Source: Undaria pinnatifida
Lineage: Eukaryota; Sar; Phaeophyceae; Laminariales; Alariaceae
Length of the DNA: 64,000 nucleotides
Assembly (NCBI GenBank): GCA_012845835.1
Contig: JABAKD010000023.1
Span: 22,321,108-22,385,107, forward strand
Direction of reading: 5' to 3'
Shown here piece after piece: positions 62,590 through 64,000 of this stretch (position 1 is its first letter; each line of letters starts with the position of its first letter). The notes under the pieces were generated by a model that searched no databases, was not told the origin of the DNA, and saw only the letters and a list, made by a program, of their open reading frames with translations. A program made the translations under genes and the position numbers.

Positions 62590-62860
62590 TAGCGGTTTCG
62601 TTCTTCCTTGTTCCAACATTAATAAGAAGATATACTCGTTGTCTGCTTTTGCCCATCATCAGTTAATCTACTGACTGATGGAATAATTACGGTGACTGTT
62701 CGTTTTAGGTTGCTGGAATTCTGTTTTTCGATGACATGTGCTGTATTTCGACTGGGTTGTGATTGATTCAAGTTAGGAATTTTATTTGCACTCATAACGA
62801 CCCAGGGACACTTTTATTGCTGGTGCCGGCCATAATACACACCTTACGCGCTATGCTAAC
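62590..62860. other. No feature recognised
   Basis: Ordinary AT-balanced sequence between two palindrome-rich regions. Confidence 0.35.
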
Positions 62861-62869
62861 TATGCTAGT

Positions 62870-63880
62870 GGAACGCCTAGTGGGTATCGTAACACGCGTT
62901 GAAGGGATTACGTACATGGTCAATTAAGCGTTCACTTTATGGTTATCGTGTTAGCGACAGTGGTTAATTTCGGCGAAATAGGATAACACGGCTACATTAT
63001 GTTACTTCGCACTGATCTCGGTGAAATAGGGGAACACGGCTACATGATGATGGTACTCCGCGACGCCGCTTTTACGCTAACAAAGGTAACACATGTTAGA
63101 CCCCGGAAAGGACCCAAAGAGTAACATCACATGATAATGCTAGAACGACTTCGGCGTCAACGGTAGCGCAGTGACATAATGTTAGGACGGGATTGATTGT
63201 TATGGTAGCACAGTAACAAAACAATCTTGAATGAGAGTAACATCGTAGTGTAATGTTAGGGGGACGTCGGCGTTTAGACTAACATCCTAACACCATGTCA
63301 CGTACCGGCCGGCTAAGACTGGAACGTTGTTAACGTATATTAAATGTCATGTTATCCGACCCTAACGCAGCAGACGGGGGTCCGAATAACGCAGTGTTAG
63401 TAGTGCTGGTCACTATGTTAATGGTATGTTAGTGTATGAATATAACACAATGTTAGGTGTTAGCGATGCTGGCCAATAAATTGACATTGTGCTAGGGCGT
63501 TATGTCTGACACTCGATTAAGGGTAGCATAATGTTGGGGTGTTGCATCCAACGCTGCGTAGAAAAATATAATGTTATCATGTTAACAAAATCTGTGGATA
63601 TCGATGTGGGCATGTAAAAGTGACTACGTACGTTTATGGTGAAAGTATATCATTGTGTTACGATGTCAGTACAACGACGGATCTCCGCGTAACATAATGT
63701 TGCCGTACCAGAGCTGGAAGGGATCCAGCAGAGACATGGCGTTAAGGCGTGTGCAGGTTGGTGGGTTTCCGGTTAACACTATGTTACCGCATTACCGTGA
63801 GTACTCCTCCCGTGCTAACATTATGTTAGCACGTGGCCAAGCGCTTGCGTTCGGCCCCATAACTCAAGTACGTGTTATCT
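62870..63880. repeat. Region filled with TAACA...TGTTA motifs
   Basis: About a kilobase in which GTTA/TAAC half-sites recur every few dozen bases, often paired as inverted repeats. Examples are GTAACACATGTTAG (63088), CTAACATTATGTTAG (63816), TTAACACTATGTTA (63773), ATAACACAATGTTAG (63441), and single ACATAATGTTA or ATAATGTTA sites near 63175, 63250, 63523, 63570 and 63696. It contains no convincing gene. It resembles in style the CCRYGG and GCGGATATCCGC regions. Its ends are not evident; one may lie beyond the window. Confidence 0.6.
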
Positions 63881-64000
63881 GAGTGTTATGTTATTCGAGG
63901 TGTCAAGTATTGGGCATTTGCTTTAGCGCGCAGGTAAAATATTTTGCTCACATCTACCTCCGTTGCCTTCCCCCCACCCCACCACACACACCCCTCCCCG
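63881..64000. other. Window edge, no feature
   Basis: Ends in a C-rich, CA-containing stretch (CCCACCCCACCACACACACC). Confidence 0.4.

Overview
This window looks like transposon-dense nuclear DNA from a eukaryote. There are no bacterial-style operons. The two best gene models are a three-exon model with GT-AG introns and a membrane protein with glycosylation-rich ectodomain repeats. The mobile elements (Ty1/copia and Ty3/gypsy retrotransposons, PIF/Harbinger, Helitron and Crypton-type tyrosine recombinase remains, a tRNA-related SINE) are a mixture typical of large stramenopile genomes. The Ty3/gypsy and tyrosine-recombinase protein signatures remind me of brown-alga and oomycete elements. 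I therefore favour a stramenopile, probably a brown alga, but this is an inference from recall and not from a search.

Layout. 0-4.5 kb: end of a broken Harbinger transposase, then a degenerate minisatellite present as two inverted arms (a foldback-like structure), a possible exon and a GTATAC-rich patch. 5.4-6.7 kb: an exact 639-bp tandem duplication whose relatives recur, inverted and compounded, at 12.8-13.9 kb. 7.26-12.49 kb: a complete, very young LTR element with near-identical 457-bp LTRs but no working gag-pol; only a scrap of copia RNase H remains. 14.1-16.9 kb: gene-poor tandem repeats. 16.9-21.9 kb (+) and 29.2-32.6 kb (-): two decayed copies of one retroelement with Gag, a CCHC knuckle, repeats, a NADAR domain and an aspartic protease. 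22.6-24.8 kb: Helitron remains. 25.8-26.6 kb: a RING-like reading frame. 26.6-27.4 kb: a TIR-bounded element packed with CCRYGG hexamers. 32.7-33.5 kb: a broken tyrosine recombinase. 36.0-37.7 kb: a spliced transposase-like gene. 37.7-40.1 kb: a Ty3/gypsy pol pseudogene.

41.9-54.5 kb is a nested pair of related Ty1/copia elements. The outer one (+) lies in a tRNA-like SINE with target duplication CTGAG. The inner one (-) lies in the outer integrase with target duplication CTAGG. 54.6-56.9 kb holds dispersed and tandem repeats. 56.9-58.6 kb encodes the 3' part of a membrane protein. 60.5-62.4 kb and 62.9-63.9 kb are two more regions built from short palindromes (GCGGATATCCGC; TAACA...TGTTA).

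Most exciting points: (1) a NADAR domain fused in frame into a retroelement polyprotein, seen in two copies in opposite orientation; (2) three separate DNA regions, at least one bounded by terminal inverted repeats, whose whole body is made of one short palindromic motif. Both deserve follow-up. Every reading here was done by eye without alignment tools.
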